64,000 nt of DNA from Prorocentrum cordatum (GCA_963575745.1 CAUYUJ010001747.1:5001-69000); one strand, 5' to 3'. Positions 1-9,560 are shown, numbered from the stretch's first letter. The notes: a model not told the origin generated them from the letters alone. Made by a program: numbers and translations.

Positions 1-222
1 AACTCGGTCCGGAGCTCAGGGGGACCGTACACGTACGCCTGGATTGTTTGTTAAAAGGTTGTTTCTCGTTGTCTCTCTCTTGCCATCAATTGATCACAGT
101 TGAGAACATAGGAGCTCTGCCGAGCTTTACGACCCGCCGTATATCAAGATATACATCGTCAATTTCTGTAAGGACATCTCGAAGCGAAAGGCTGAGATCC
201 GTGGACTACACGCTCCACTGAC
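1..222 (+). repeat. 5' LTR, 3' portion
   Basis: The segment is colinear with 8151-8372 at a constant offset of 8150. Substitutions were noted at 52, 62, 69, 78, 79 and 170. Similarity ends abruptly at 222, just before a primer-binding-site-like sequence, which fixes the LTR 3' boundary. The low divergence means an evolutionarily recent insertion. Confidence 0.85.
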
Positions 223-224
223 GT

Positions 225-242
225 TGGTAGCGAGACGAAGTG
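225..242 (+). promoter_or_regulatory. Candidate minus-strand primer binding site
   Basis: TGGTAGCGAGACGAAG starts two bases after the end of LTR similarity. Copia elements are commonly primed by initiator-Met tRNA, whose binding site begins TGGTA with a following purine-rich stretch. Position and first bases fit; the host tRNA was not available for comparison. Confidence 0.45.
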
Positions 243-324
243 GCAGCCCACTTCGAGGTGAATAACTCGATCTCCATAGACATCAGGAATGATGTAGTAA
301 GGCCATGGTGGATTCAAGATTCCA

Positions 325-2088
325 GTGTGGAATGGCGAGGTTTCGACACTCGAGAGTTTCGAGGAGAAGGTGAAGCTGTGGGTCCTCGGCGCCAAGAAGG
401 AGGACAGAGTCTACCTGGGCCCCGGGCTGGTTCAGGCGATGGACGGGGACTCCCAGCAGTGGCACGAAGCCAAGAAGGTCTCTTCAGACGACTTGGTCAA
501 AGAGGGCGGCGCCGAGCGGGTCGTGGACGCGCTGAAGGGCGTTCGAGGTACCGTGACGATACAAGAAGCAGTGTCGAAGTCGAGAGAGTTCATGAGAGGC
601 ATCTACAGGAATCCGGGCGAGGGGCCGAAGAGGTGGGTCTCGAGGTTCGACATCCATCTCAGCAAGATCGGCAAGGCCCTACACGCGGTGTGCAACGACA
701 TTCCAGCGACGGGCTTCATGCGCGAGTTCATCCTGGGGCTGATCCTGCTCGATGGCGCGGGCCTGGATCCGCCCGAGCAGGCGGCGGTGCTGGCGACGTC
801 CGGTCCGAAGGGCAACTCGCGCATGTACCAGGACGTGAAGAAGGCGCTGGCGGAGCAGTGGTCCGAAGAGCAGCCGGCCGCCAGGGGCGAGCAGAAGGGC
901 TACAAGTCCAGGAAAGGGGTGCACGCGATCTTCGAGGGCCCGGGGCAGATCGGCGAGCTGACCGCGTACGCGGGGGAGATCTACGACGAGGCCTACCAGG
1001 GCGGCTTCGGAGAGGCCACCGACCTGACGGAGACGGCGATGGCGGCCGGCGAGGAGCTCGTGACGGCGACGATCGGCGAGAACCCGAATTCAGAGGAGAA
1101 TCCTGGACAGGACGAAAGTCTAGCTGCGGCAGTACTTCCTGGGGAAGAGCGAGCTGACGAGTGGACGGAGACGGCGTTCGCTGCTTCTCGTACGTTCCTG
1201 GGGGCTCGGAAGCTCATCAACGAGGTGAAGAACGCGAGGGGCTACTTTCCAGTGATCGGACTGGGGGCGTATGACGCCCTGCCGACTCAGCCAGGACGAG
1301 GAGCTGGACGAGGTCGAGCGGCAAGCCGAGGCGGACCACCCTCGAAAGGCAAGGGCAAGGGCAAGAACAAAGGCAAAGGCCGCGGCACACCGTCGACTAC
1401 AAAGCAGAGCACATCATCAGGTACAGCGCCGAAGAAGGTGGATAAGGATACTTGTCTGCTATGTGGAGAGCAAGGTCATCGTGCTCGAGATTGTCCCAAT
1501 CGGGGCAATGGTGGAACGACGGCTGATCGTAGAATGGCGTTCAACAGCTTCGTGGGAGCTCTGGGGCACATCGTGGAGTTCGACAACTTCGTGGGCACGT
1601 GCGCCGAGGAGCAGATCCTGACTGAGGACGACGGCGACTTCGAAGGCGTCACGTTCATCGGCTTCAGCCTTGACGAGTGCAAGGGCTACGCGCTTCTGGA
1701 CGGCGGCGCGTCCAGGTCCGTAGGCGGCGTCGAGCAGCTGGAGTACCTGAACGAGCACTTGCAGAACCCGATGGAGGTGAGCCCGGGGGCGGGCCTGGGC
1801 CTCTCGTTCGCTGGTGGTGATCGGGCTGACGCTCCCTCGAAGGTCTCGGTCCAGGTCCGCAACCTTGACGATCAGACAGTCGAGATCTACGTGCTGGACC
1901 GCCCGTCGCCCATCCTGCTGGGAGTCGACATGCTGAAGAAGTTTGGGCTGGTGATCGACTGCGAGCGGAGCGCAGTGTACTCCCGGAAGCTCAAGAAGGA
2001 GATTCCCACAAAGGTGCTGGCGTCTGGTCACCTTGCCCTGGACTTGACGACGCTGAGCGACGCTGGCTCGGCCTCTCGTTGCGATTAG
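325..2088 (+). CDS. Copia Gag with zinc knuckle, fused to aspartic protease
   Basis: A 587-residue frame. The first part is Gag-like and builds the particle. At 1459-1500 it encodes a retroviral zinc knuckle, CLLCGEQGHRARDC (CX2CX4HX4C), preceded by a Gly/Lys-rich basic stretch that suits RNA binding. Downstream, GYALLDGGASRS at about 1684-1720 fits a retropepsin active site, with DGGAS where D(S/T)GA is usual; SPILLGVDMLKKFGL fits the family's second conserved block. No ATG opens this frame: it becomes open only after the stop at 298-300, and the nearby ATG at 305 is in another frame. The 325 start is a GTG used for convenience, so the true start is lost, shifted or spliced. The frame ends at a TAG before integrase, and further pol parts follow in other frames. 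Confidence 0.85.
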   Translation: MWNGEVSTLESFEEKVKLWVLGAKKEDRVYLGPGLVQAMDGDSQQWHEAKKVSSDDLVKEGGAERVVDALKGVRGTVTIQEAVSKSREFMRGIYRNPGEGPKRWVSRFDIHLSKIGKALHAVCNDIPATGFMREFILGLILLDGAGLDPPEQAAVLATSGPKGNSRMYQDVKKALAEQWSEEQPAARGEQKGYKSRKGVHAIFEGPGQIGELTAYAGEIYDEAYQGGFGEATDLTETAMAAGEELVTATIGENPNSEENPGQDESLAAAVLPGEERADEWTETAFAASRTFLGARKLINEVKNARGYFPVIGLGAYDALPTQPGRGAGRGRAASRGGPPSKGKGKGKNKGKGRGTPSTTKQSTSSGTAPKKVDKDTCLLCGEQGHRARDCPNRGNGGTTADRRMAFNSFVGALGHIVEFDNFVGTCAEEQILTEDDGDFEGVTFIGFSLDECKGYALLDGGASRSVGGVEQLEYLNEHLQNPMEVSPGAGLGLSFAGGDRADAPSKVSVQVRNLDDQTVEIYVLDRPSPILLGVDMLKKFGLVIDCERSAVYSRKLKKEIPTKVLASGHLALDLTTLSDAGSASRCD

Positions 2089-2458
2089 GGACAGCGCCCT
2101 GGTCGCGACGTGACGACTGTGGAAAAGACGTCATCCACCGTTGTTGCTACCAGGGGCCCAAAGGACGCTGAATACCTTCCCATAGAGCTCCAACAGCTAC
2201 TCGAAGTAAGCATCCGAATAAGATCAAAGTTCCTGAACTTGAGCACCAATATGATGAAACCGATTCTAGAACACCTCCTGAAGTACGCAAACTGGGTCGA
2301 GGGAGACAAGGTTAAGAAGGATACTTGGATCGGAACTCCAGAGGCCCTATGTAGAGTTCATCGCCGGGTTCGTTTTCAAAGATGCGATCCGCGTCATTTC
2401 GAAGATAGGGAAATTTCTGTACTTCTCGGGGAACGGATCACGTATATGATGAGACAAA

Positions 2459-3313
2459 GTGGCGAAGGAATCGCAGTTCGGGACAGTTTCACAGATCGCA
2501 AACACGCTCGTCAAGTCGAACAGTTTCGGTGGATTGGAATCTCAGTGTTTCCCGGAACTGTGTTGGCTCAGAGTTGCTACTCTCAGTCGGACAACGCGAA
2601 TCTCTTCATCGCGGCAGTCGATGGCCAGATCATGTGCGCACCGGAACCAGACGCGTCAGGGGACGAACGCACACATGGAGTGCAGGGACTGCGGAGAGAT
2701 CCTGTTCACGTACATCTTCACGAAGCCGCAGGACGAGCAGCTCAGCCTCTGCACCAAGTCGCGCGAGCACTTCCAGCGGTTGGAGGCAACGGGGCACGCT
2801 CAACCACGAGTTCGTCCCTCTCGCAACCCAGACATGAACTACACGGACACCACCTCAGAGAGCGAGCCGACTTACCACGCGAAGTACACCACAGCCTACG
2901 TCGAGCCGCCCGCTGCCGAGCAGACTGTCGTCGGAGGTCATCAGGGCGCTCTCGGACACAGAGGTGCAGCTGATCATCGAAAACGAGAGGAACGCGATTC
3001 GACAGGAGGAGCAGACGCGCCTGGCCAAGGAGATCATCGAGAAGGGTCTCATTCAGACTCCAGCCTCGTCAAGTCAGAACGTCAACGTCAAGGAGGAGGA
3101 GATGATCGATCCGCCGAGGGCGATGAAGCGGCAGGGCGTTCCAGAACCAATGGTCAGCAAGAGTGCTTACGGTATTCCAGTGCCCGAAGATCTTCCAACG
3201 CCATCGGTCATGCCGAGGTCAGCGGGGGACTTCCACATCGTTTGAAGAGTTCGATGGTCAACGCGCTTCTGATCACGGCCACCGCGTTGGGAGCTCTACC
3301 TGGTGAAGCATGA
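2459..3313 (+). pseudogene. Copia spacer: zinc-finger-like segment and Glu/Lys-rich linker
   Basis: Between protease and integrase the sequence remains coding-like but is split among frames. One frame encodes CRDCGEILFTYIF near 2682-2720, preceded by a His and followed by a Cys, resembling a small treble-clef or ribbon finger. A second frame, 2964-3245, encodes the hydrophilic IIENERNAIRQEEQTRLAKE followed by a Pro-rich tail. Such finger segments before a methyltransferase-like domain are, as far as I recall, a recurring layout in dinoflagellate copia-type elements. No function can be assigned. Confidence 0.45.
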
Positions 3314-3853
3314 GAAGCGGCAGAACGATATGGACGTCTGGATCTGGCGGAAGTGGCATGCGTCGCGGACTCGAGATTGACGAAGGCCGTGCAACATGCC
3401 GGAGGACGAGCTGAATGGTTCAGTAATTGGAACGGCTACGACTTCACAACGAGAGGAGGAGATATAAAGGTGGTCCAGGTGCTGATGGAGAAGAGACCAT
3501 GGAAGGTCTGGTTCTCACCTCCTTGCGGAGCGGAGAGCCCTCTGCAGAACCTGAACCCCATGACCGAAGAAGCGCAGAAGAAGCTGATCAAGACTCGAAC
3601 GATCCAGCGCAACATGGCGTGGGCGATCGCAAAACTTCGAGAAGCTGGATTCTGCGACATCTACTTGGAGCAGACAGGGAGATGCAGATCATGGACGGGT
3701 AACTTCAAGAACCTCAAGCAGGAGCTGCACGGATGTACTATCCACGGGTGCATGTACGATATGCGCGATGAGAAGGAAGACGTGCTGCTGAGGAAGGAGT
3801 GGTACATAGCGACGACCGATGAGACGTTCGAGAAGGAGGTTGGACGTCGATGA
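3314..3853 (+). CDS. Methyltransferase-like domain inside copia polyprotein
   Basis: The frame is open from 3314, after a TGA at 3311-3313. It starts LDLAEVACVADSRLTKAV, in a position like a Rossmann-fold SAM-binding motif I. About 50 residues on comes VWFSPPCGAESPLQNLN, where PPC matches the catalytic Pro-Cys motif IV of C5-cytosine methyltransferases. Later, IYLEQTGRCRSW sits where motif VI ENV/EQP would lie, but the third residue is Thr. The region is about 165-180 residues, shorter than a complete C5 methyltransferase, and no target-recognition domain is evident. It may be a divergent or inactive derivative. Its place between protease and integrase, in the same orientation, marks it as element-encoded rather than a host gene. 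Confidence 0.6.
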   Translation, partial: EAAERYGRLDLAEVACVADSRLTKAVQHAGGRAEWFSNWNGYDFTTRGGDIKVVQVLMEKRPWKVWFSPPCGAESPLQNLNPMTEEAQKKLIKTRTIQRNMAWAIAKLREAGFCDIYLEQTGRCRSWTGNFKNLKQELHGCTIHGCMYDMRDEKEDVLLRKEWYIATTDETFEKEVGRR

Positions 3854-4273
3854 CAAGATCTACACGTTCATCTACCAATCGAAGGACGGACTCGTGCGGC
3901 GCTAACTGCGAACTATCCCGTGAACGTGTGCAAGAAGATAGCGAAGCACTTCATGAATAAGATAACGTCAGACGAGGCCCTCTCGCACCTGGTCAAGGAG
4001 ACCAATGTGAAGAACGATGGGGTCCTTACGATTCGTGAGCATCTACGACATCGGATCCGGGGTAAACGGCCTCCTGAAGATGAAGGGCAGTAAGGGCAAC
4101 GCAAACGACCTACTCTCGAACCAGCCGCAGCACCCACAGAAGAGGAAGGAGAACCTGGACCTCGGGAACCAGCAGCAGGTGACGGACTACACGAAGATCA
4201 ACGTTGGCTGGGCAACCTACGTCTACCTCTTCCCAAGAGCGTAGAGTGATGCACGAAGAAGGAGCTCAAGGAC
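3854..4273 (+). other. Coding-like spacer, no recognisable domain
   Basis: This 420-bp segment separates the methyltransferase-like domain from integrase. Fragments of open frame in different phases are rich in Lys and Glu, as expected for a frameshifted polyprotein linker. I recognise no motif in it. Confidence 0.4.
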
Positions 4274-5410
4274 ATGGAGGCCATCATCGCGCACCTGCAC
4301 CGCAACTTCGGGCACTGCAGCTTGACGACAGTGGAGGCCGCTCTCAAGACTCGGAAGGCCGACAAGATGCTGTTCGATCTGTGCAAGCATTACGAATGTC
4401 CATCGTGCAAGGCCGCTCAACGATTTCAACTTCGTCCAATTGCGAGCTCAGAGCCCTCAGTTCCGACGCCCGGGAAGGAGCTAGGATGCGACATTTTCTA
4501 TTGGACGCATCCCCGGAGGGCATATCACATAAGAGGCACCCTGTGTGCAGACTACGGAAGTCGCTCCACTACTTGTCACGTACTCAACAAGGAGGAGATG
4601 GACAAGAACTGCGGCAACACCACAGCTAAGGAGATGAAGGAGACGGTCCTGAAGAGCTGGATCCAGCACTACGGCCAACCTGAAGTTCTTAGATCAGGTC
4701 CTGAAGGTTGTTTTCGACAAGGTGAACATCGTGCGTGGCTATCAGGTCATGGAATTGAATGGCGACCAGAACCTCGAGAAGCTCATTGGCGCATGGGCGT
4801 GGTAGAGAGGTGCATAGAGACGATCAAGGAGATTGCGACTCGGATGGCCTGGGAAGTCCCGGACGACATCGAGCCGCAGGAGATCTTCACGTGGGCGTGC
4901 GCCGCGAACAACGACCTGATGAGGCACAACGGCTACAGTCCACTGATGCTCCTCATGGGTCGCACTCCTGCTGGACATGGTCTACAAGACGAGGAGAATC
5001 CCTCCACTCTCAGCGCCGAGGTGAAGGAGGATCAGTTTCAGAAGCTCGTGCTGAACAAGCGGACTGCGTACAAGGCCTGTGTAGACCACTACCTGTCCGA
5101 GAAGACGAAGAGAGCGCTGCCAGCCAAGACGCGACCGCTCAAGCTCTGGGAGCCTGGCGAAAAGGCGCACTACTGGAGGAGCGCCAAGGACAACAGCCAC
5201 AAGACGAAGCAGGGCATGTCCATGTCTGGGCGCTTCCATGGTCCAGCTACGGTGTTGATGCAAGAGCGCGAGGTCAAGAACGGAGTCGCAGAACGTCGCG
5301 GAGTTGTCTGGCTTGTGGATGGTGATCGACTGGTACGAGCAGCAGCAGCACACCCACGCACCGTCACGAAGGCGGAGCAGACGCTGGAGAGCATTTCGGC
5401 AGGCAGCTGA
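4274..5410 (+). CDS. Copia integrase (HHCC plus rve core), catalytic Asp changed
   Basis: A 378-residue frame. HLHRNFGH followed 27 residues later by CPSC is the N-terminal HHCC zinc-binding motif of copia integrases. GCDIFYW supplies the probable first catalytic Asp. The expected second Asp, in a RSDPEG-type motif, is replaced: codon 142 (4697-4699) is GGT Gly in RSGPEGCF, one A-to-G transition from Asp. EAHWRMGVVERCIETI carries the Glu region of the DD35E core, followed by the usual NGYSPLMLLMGRTP block. The C-terminal part is basic and resembles the copia integrase C-terminal domain. Loss of the second Asp should abolish integration, so this copy looks dead in cis. The frame ends with TGA at 5408-5410. 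Confidence 0.85.
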   Translation: MEAIIAHLHRNFGHCSLTTVEAALKTRKADKMLFDLCKHYECPSCKAAQRFQLRPIASSEPSVPTPGKELGCDIFYWTHPRRAYHIRGTLCADYGSRSTTCHVLNKEEMDKNCGNTTAKEMKETVLKSWIQHYGQPEVLRSGPEGCFRQGEHRAWLSGHGIEWRPEPREAHWRMGVVERCIETIKEIATRMAWEVPDDIEPQEIFTWACAANNDLMRHNGYSPLMLLMGRTPAGHGLQDEENPSTLSAEVKEDQFQKLVLNKRTAYKACVDHYLSEKTKRALPAKTRPLKLWEPGEKAHYWRSAKDNSHKTKQGMSMSGRFHGPATVLMQEREVKNGVAERRGVVWLVDGDRLVRAAAAHPRTVTKAEQTLESISAGS

Positions 5411-5483
5411 GACCAGTTCCAGAAGTTAGTGCGGGACCTTACGAAGGGCTCGTTCGACGACTTAGCAGACCAACCGGGGCCAG

Positions 5484-6147
5484 ATGAATGACATGACATT
5501 CCTGAAGGTGAAGACGGACCGGGAGGAGATCAACACCGAGAACTACTTCGTGACCACGGAGATCACTTCTTCCCTGAGGCAGCCGACGAACATGGACCTG
5601 ATCACGGAGAAGAGGATCTACCAGGATAACCAGCAGAAGTTCCAGAAGAGCCAGAGCGAGTACTTGACCGACCTGCTGACAGACCTCAAGCCGAAGTTCC
5701 CTGGGACAGCGAGCCACCTCCAGAGGGCATCAACAAGCGGGAAGCGAGTGTTGAACCTCCTGATCATCGAGACCTGAAGCGACATCGCGCCGACTTCGTG
5801 ACCTACATGGAGATGCTGAAGGCGAGGGTGCCTGACGTCTACATGGCCGATCTGGGACGCGCAGATCCTGAAGAATAAGTCTCTCCAGAGCGGAGGTCAC
5901 CCTGGCAGTGCTCACGGAAGGCGAAGCAGGAAGACCTCGTCGGCTACTCCACCGAGGACAACGCAGGGCTCGCAGTACTGGTGGGCTTCACGATAGACGA
6001 GAAGGACCTGGGCCGGCTGGAGAAGAATCCAGAGAGAATGCTGGCAGTTTTGGTGAAGCAGAACACGGTTGAGGTCAAGCTGAAGGATCTTACACCGGAG
6101 GAGAAGAAGCAGCTGCCGTTCGCCAAGGAGAACGAGATCAAGTTTTT
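5484..6147 (+). pseudogene. Copia linker between integrase and RT, frameshifted
   Basis: Two coding-like stretches occupy different frames. 5484-5777 encodes a hydrophilic segment ending TSGKRVLNLLIIET. From about 5947 another frame encodes EDNAGLAVLVGFTIDEKDLG and ends AKENEIKFF at a run of seven T (6143-6149). One more T would join this frame to the RT frame starting at 6148, so a one-base deletion, real or a homopolymer miscall, explains the break. Confidence 0.6.
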
Positions 6148-7884
6148 TTGAAGTATCGCGTATGTGAAGCGGCCAGTCGTGCTGGAGTACATCCCGGAGC
6201 GTTAATGAAGATGCGTTGGGTCATTACCAAGAAGGAGATGGGCGACCTCAAGGCACGTCTGGCGGTTCTTGGATATACTGATCTGAGCTTGGGACAGATC
6301 AAGACGGCATCCCCTACGCACAGCCGCAGAGCGCGACAGATGTTCTTGGGAGTCTCAGCATCGATGGGGTTCCAGGTGTTCAAGGGCGATGTGAAGGCTG
6401 CCTTTCTTCAAGGAGATCTAGGAGAAGAAGATCGGAACGTTCTAGCGGAACCCGTCAAAGAACTTCGAGAAGCTTTGCGACTTGAACATCATCAATGCAT
6501 CAAGCTGAAGAAGGCCGTCTATGGTTTGGTAAACGCTCCGAGAAGGTGGTGGACTAGAGTGCGCAAGGACATGGGGAAGCTCGGTTGGGTCGAGTCGGTG
6601 ACGGAGCCGTGCTTGTGGTGCTTAAGAGATTCCGAAGGTCGTCTAATCGGCATTGCGGTAGCACACGTGGACGACTTCATGATTGCGATCAACAGTGCTT
6701 CTCATGCCGCGGTAGACGCACTTCAAGAACTACATGGCGCTTGCGAGTGGGGCAGCTGGGAGACGCAAGATTTCGTTCAGTGTGGGACTCGCATTCGACA
6801 AGAATACGATGGTCGTACTAAGAGCGGGGGTCGCATCCATCTGAACATGGTCGGCTACGCGCAGGAGTTGAAGGAGATCGACATATCCACTCAACGTTGG
6901 AAAGGTCCAGAAGCTGGAGTGACACCTGGAGAGGCTTCCCATCTACGATCAGTTCTTGGACAACTGATGTGGCTATCCACTCATGGTGTTCCACTCATCA
7001 GCGCGGAGCTGCCGCTGTTACTAGCCAACACGAACACGGCGACGATCAACACCCTGATGCAGGCGAACAAGATGGTCAGGAGAGCGCGAGTGGAAGCGGT
7101 CAAGGAGCTGATCATGGAGAAGCACATCAATCCGTGTCTGGTGGGCTACTCGGACGCGGCGTGGAACGTACGCCGAGATGGGTCATCGCAAGGCGGCTTC
7201 TTGATCTTTATGACGGACCAGGCGCTGCTGCAGAATAAGGAGGCGCCGGTTTCACTGGTCTCATGGGCATCAGCAAAGTTACCCAGGGTATGCCGAAGCT
7301 CAAGCGCAGCTGAAGTTCAAGCAGCCAGCGAAGCCCAAGAAGAGTTGGAGTTCTGCCGCCTCTTGCTGAGCGAGATCCTCATTGGTCCAGTTCCTCTGAA
7401 GCAGTGGGCGCAAGGATGTGCTCGAATTCCGGGGGCGCTGGTACTGGACTGCCGTGGAGTGTTTGACGCGCTGGATAGGTCCGAGAGCAGCGCGCTGGGC
7501 ATGAAGGACAAGAGGAGCGCGCTGGAGGCCTTGGCACTGAAGAGAGGTATGGCGGCTACGGCGACATCACTTCGTTGGTGTCACAGTGGCGCCCAGCTAA
7601 GCGACTGCATGACGAAGAACGCGGAGAAGGCCCGGGCGAGCTACAAACTCTGGCAGCAACGAGGTACCTGGAAGCTGGTCTACGATTCCAACTTCATCTC
7701 GGAGAAGCACCGGAAACAGAAGGGTTTGGACACGCTCGAGACGGGCTTCGCAGTGGATGCAGATGATGCGTGGCAGCTCTTCCCTGACAACATGGAGATC
7801 GAGGGCGCCGGCCTGGACATTGTGAGTGACTATCGTCACCCCAGACTGCGACATCAGATGATGCAAGATGCGACGCCTCAGTGA
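6148..7884 (+). CDS. Copia reverse transcriptase and RNase H
   Basis: A 578-codon frame. RT motifs typical of copia are clear: FKGDVKAAFLQGDL (motif A, catalytic Asp), KLKKAVYGLVNAPRRWW (the YGL..APR.W signature) and VAHVDDFMIA (motif C, HVDD in place of YVDD). RNase H follows: LVGYSDAAWNVRRDGSSQGGF has the first Asp, SSAAEVQAASEAQEELEF the Glu, and GALVLDCRGVFDAL the next Asp. The protein makes and processes element cDNA in Gag particles. The annotated first codon is TTG, because the frame joins the upstream linker through a probable one-base deletion in the T run at 6143-6149; it is not a real initiation site. The core RT and RNase H residues are preserved. Confidence 0.9.
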   Translation: MKYRVCEAASRAGVHPGALMKMRWVITKKEMGDLKARLAVLGYTDLSLGQIKTASPTHSRRARQMFLGVSASMGFQVFKGDVKAAFLQGDLGEEDRNVLAEPVKELREALRLEHHQCIKLKKAVYGLVNAPRRWWTRVRKDMGKLGWVESVTEPCLWCLRDSEGRLIGIAVAHVDDFMIAINSASHAAVDALQELHGACEWGSWETQDFVQCGTRIRQEYDGRTKSGGRIHLNMVGYAQELKEIDISTQRWKGPEAGVTPGEASHLRSVLGQLMWLSTHGVPLISAELPLLLANTNTATINTLMQANKMVRRARVEAVKELIMEKHINPCLVGYSDAAWNVRRDGSSQGGFLIFMTDQALLQNKEAPVSLVSWASAKLPRVCRSSSAAEVQAASEAQEELEFCRLLLSEILIGPVPLKQWAQGCARIPGALVLDCRGVFDALDRSESSALGMKDKRSALEALALKRGMAATATSLRWCHSGAQLSDCMTKNAEKARASYKLWQQRGTWKLVYDSNFISEKHRKQKGLDTLETGFAVDADDAWQLFPDNMEIEGAGLDIVSDYRHPRLRHQMMQDATPQ

Positions 7885-8010
7885 CGAGGCGGAAGTTCAC
7901 TGTACCAGGTCATGTTTGGCATTATGAATCCTCTGAGCTACGTGGACAGACAGGCGAGGATTTCACAGACGGTTCGGGGCATGTCAGTCTCTTTCAGAGT
8001 TCGATACTGT

Positions 8011-8024
8011 GAGAAGGGAGAGAC
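8011..8024 (+). promoter_or_regulatory. Candidate polypurine tract
   Basis: GAGAAGGGAGAGAC is the clearest purine run between the RNase H stop and the mapped right repeat. It would prime plus-strand synthesis immediately upstream of the 3' LTR. Confidence 0.4.
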
Positions 8025-8095
8025 AACCCTCTGTGAGAATGTGAGCCCAGGGGGCCCATCGTGAGAACCCTGTGCAGCCCTGTTTAGGCCGCCTG

Positions 8096-8117
8096 TCCGC
8101 AGCCATTCTGGCGCAAA
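8096..8117 (+). other. Spliced-leader-like segment in LTR
   Basis: This 22-mer agrees with the dinoflagellate spliced-leader exon at 18 of 22 positions without gaps; mismatches are at leader positions 5, 13, 18 and 22. It lies inside the inferred LTR. It could be a relic of a trans-spliced transcript or coincidence. Confidence 0.35.
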
Positions 8118-8118
8118 G

Positions 8119-8138
8119 CCAGACTGGAGCCAGTCTGG
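8119..8138. repeat. Perfect 9-bp inverted repeat
   Basis: CCAGACTGG and CCAGTCTGG are separated by two bases, directly after the spliced-leader-like segment. It may be an LTR regulatory site; no function is shown. Confidence 0.5.
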
Positions 8139-8372
8139 TGAGTTTCAAGAAACTCGGTCCGGAGCTCAGGGGGACCGTACACGTACGCCTGGATTGTTTG
8201 TCAAAAGGTTGCTTCTCGCTGTCTCTCGTTTGCCATCAATTGATCACAGTTGAGAACATAGGAGCTCTGCCGAGCTTTACGACCCGCCGTATATCAAGAT
8301 ATACATCGTCAATTTCTGTGAGGACATCTCGAAGCGAAAGGCTGAGATCCGTGGACTACACGCTCCACTGAC

Positions 8373-8756
8373 ACCCCCCCCCCCTCTCGCGCAAGAGCGC
8401 TGTCCAGTCGCGCGTGGAATCTGTTCGGCGCTGTGCGAAACTCGCATTCTGGGACGCCCGCCAGTGCGACGTGCGAGCCCCCCCCCCCGCGCGTGCGAGC
8501 TCTGCCCAGCCGCGCGAGGAAACTGCTTGGCGCCGCGCTTCGACCCCTACGAAAAGGAAGCTGGCGCAGCCGAGGCAGGCGTGGTTGGGGGGCTGGGAAG
8601 CGGGCGGCGGGGGCGCGCGCAGGAACAACCCATGGCCCGAAAATCCTGATGTGGGGGGCGGGGTGCGTGCGCGGGACTTTTTGGCTGCGCTGCATTTTGC
8701 GCACCGCCCCGCGATCCTGCTTTGTTGGGTTTTTGTTTTGAAGAGACGGCGCCCTG
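8373..8756. other. GC-rich DNA without recognised gene
   Basis: C-run and CG-rich sequence follows the LTR. Open frames here are long on both strands only because stops are rare in this composition. At 8724-8745, GTTTTGAAGAGA with flanks resembles 35581-35605, just upstream of the second non-LTR element. Confidence 0.5.
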
Positions 8757-9560
8757 CGTCACTCCTGTCCCGCTCCCCCCATCCTCCGATCCCTGCTGCT
8801 GCCCTCCGTATGCCAACGATGTCGGCACGCCCCTCAAGCGTTTCGTGGCCGCATAAATGAGCACCGCCGAAGGCCCCAGTGGCTGTCTTCGCATGGCGGC
8901 ACCGCGCCCATTTCGGCACACCCCAGCGGCTTCCGTCGCACGGGGCACCGCACCCATTTCGGCACGCTCCTTGCGAGGATTGTGGCCCCATATGTCCGGA
9001 GGCCCAACTGGCTGCGTTCGCATGGCGGCACCGCATTCATTTCGGCACACCCCTCACGAGGATCGTGGCCTCATAGGGAACTCCACCGAAGGCCCCAGTG
9101 GCTGCGTTCGTATTTGGCACCGCGCCCATTCGGCACATCCATCACGAGGATCGTGGTTCCATATGGAGCTCTTCCAGAGGCCCAAATGCCTGCGTTCGCA
9201 TGGCGGTACCGCGCCCCTCACGAGGAGCGTTGCCACATAGGGAGTTCCACCGGAGGCCCCAGTGGCTGCGTTCGCATGTGGCACCCCGCCCACTCGGCAC
9301 ACCCCTCACGAGGATCTTGGCCCCATAGGGAACTCCACCGAAAGTCCACGTGGCTGCGTTCGAATTTGGCACCGCTCCTATTTCGGCACACCCCTCACGA
9401 AGATCGTGCTTGCACAGCGCGCTCCACCGAAGGCCCAAGTGGCTGCGTTCGCACCGCGCCCATGTTGGCACACCCTCCACGAGGATCGTAGCCCCATGTG
9501 GAGCTCCACCGAAGGCCCCAACGGCAAATTTAGCACCTCATGAGGACCGTTGTCCCACAG
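8757..9560 (+). repeat. ~88-bp degenerate tandem array, copy 1
   Basis: About nine imperfect units share the order TTCGGCACACCCCTCACGAG, a GTGGCCCCATAGGGAGCTCC-like block, CGAAGGCCCCAGTGGCTG and CGTTCGCATGGCGGCACC. Successive TGCGTTCG marks fall near 9010, 9101, 9188, 9266, 9354 and 9441, so spacing is 77-91 bp. The same family, including its lead-in, recurs at 41730-42200. Frames through it are by-products. Confidence 0.85.

Larger units (their letters stand above)
1..8372 (+). mobile_element. Degraded Ty1/copia-type LTR retrotransposon (left edge cut by window)
   Basis: Two direct repeats, 1-222 and 8151-8372, match without gaps (six substitutions seen) and bracket retroviral-type coding sequence in the order gag, protease, integrase, RT, RNase H. 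Integrase before RT is the diagnostic order of the Ty1/copia superfamily. A zinc-finger segment and a methyltransferase-like domain lie between protease and integrase, which classical copia elements lack. The coding region is split among frames at about 2088, 3311, 3853, 5410 and 6148, so the copy is not intact. The true 5' end of the left LTR is outside the window. Confidence 0.9.
8032..8372 (+). repeat. 3' LTR (start inferred, end supported)
   Basis: 8151-8372 is the repeat of 1-222. The LTR must begin further left, outside the part of the left copy that is visible. TGTGAG at 8032, eight bases after the purine tract, is a plausible TG start and would give a 341-bp LTR, a usual copia size. 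The right edge is 8372, followed by a run of C. Confidence 0.6.

Noticed and set aside
240-1157. 305-codon ORF overlapping gag in another frame
   Set aside because: It is a shadow of the gag frame, which carries the real motifs; this frame is Arg/Gly-rich without domains.
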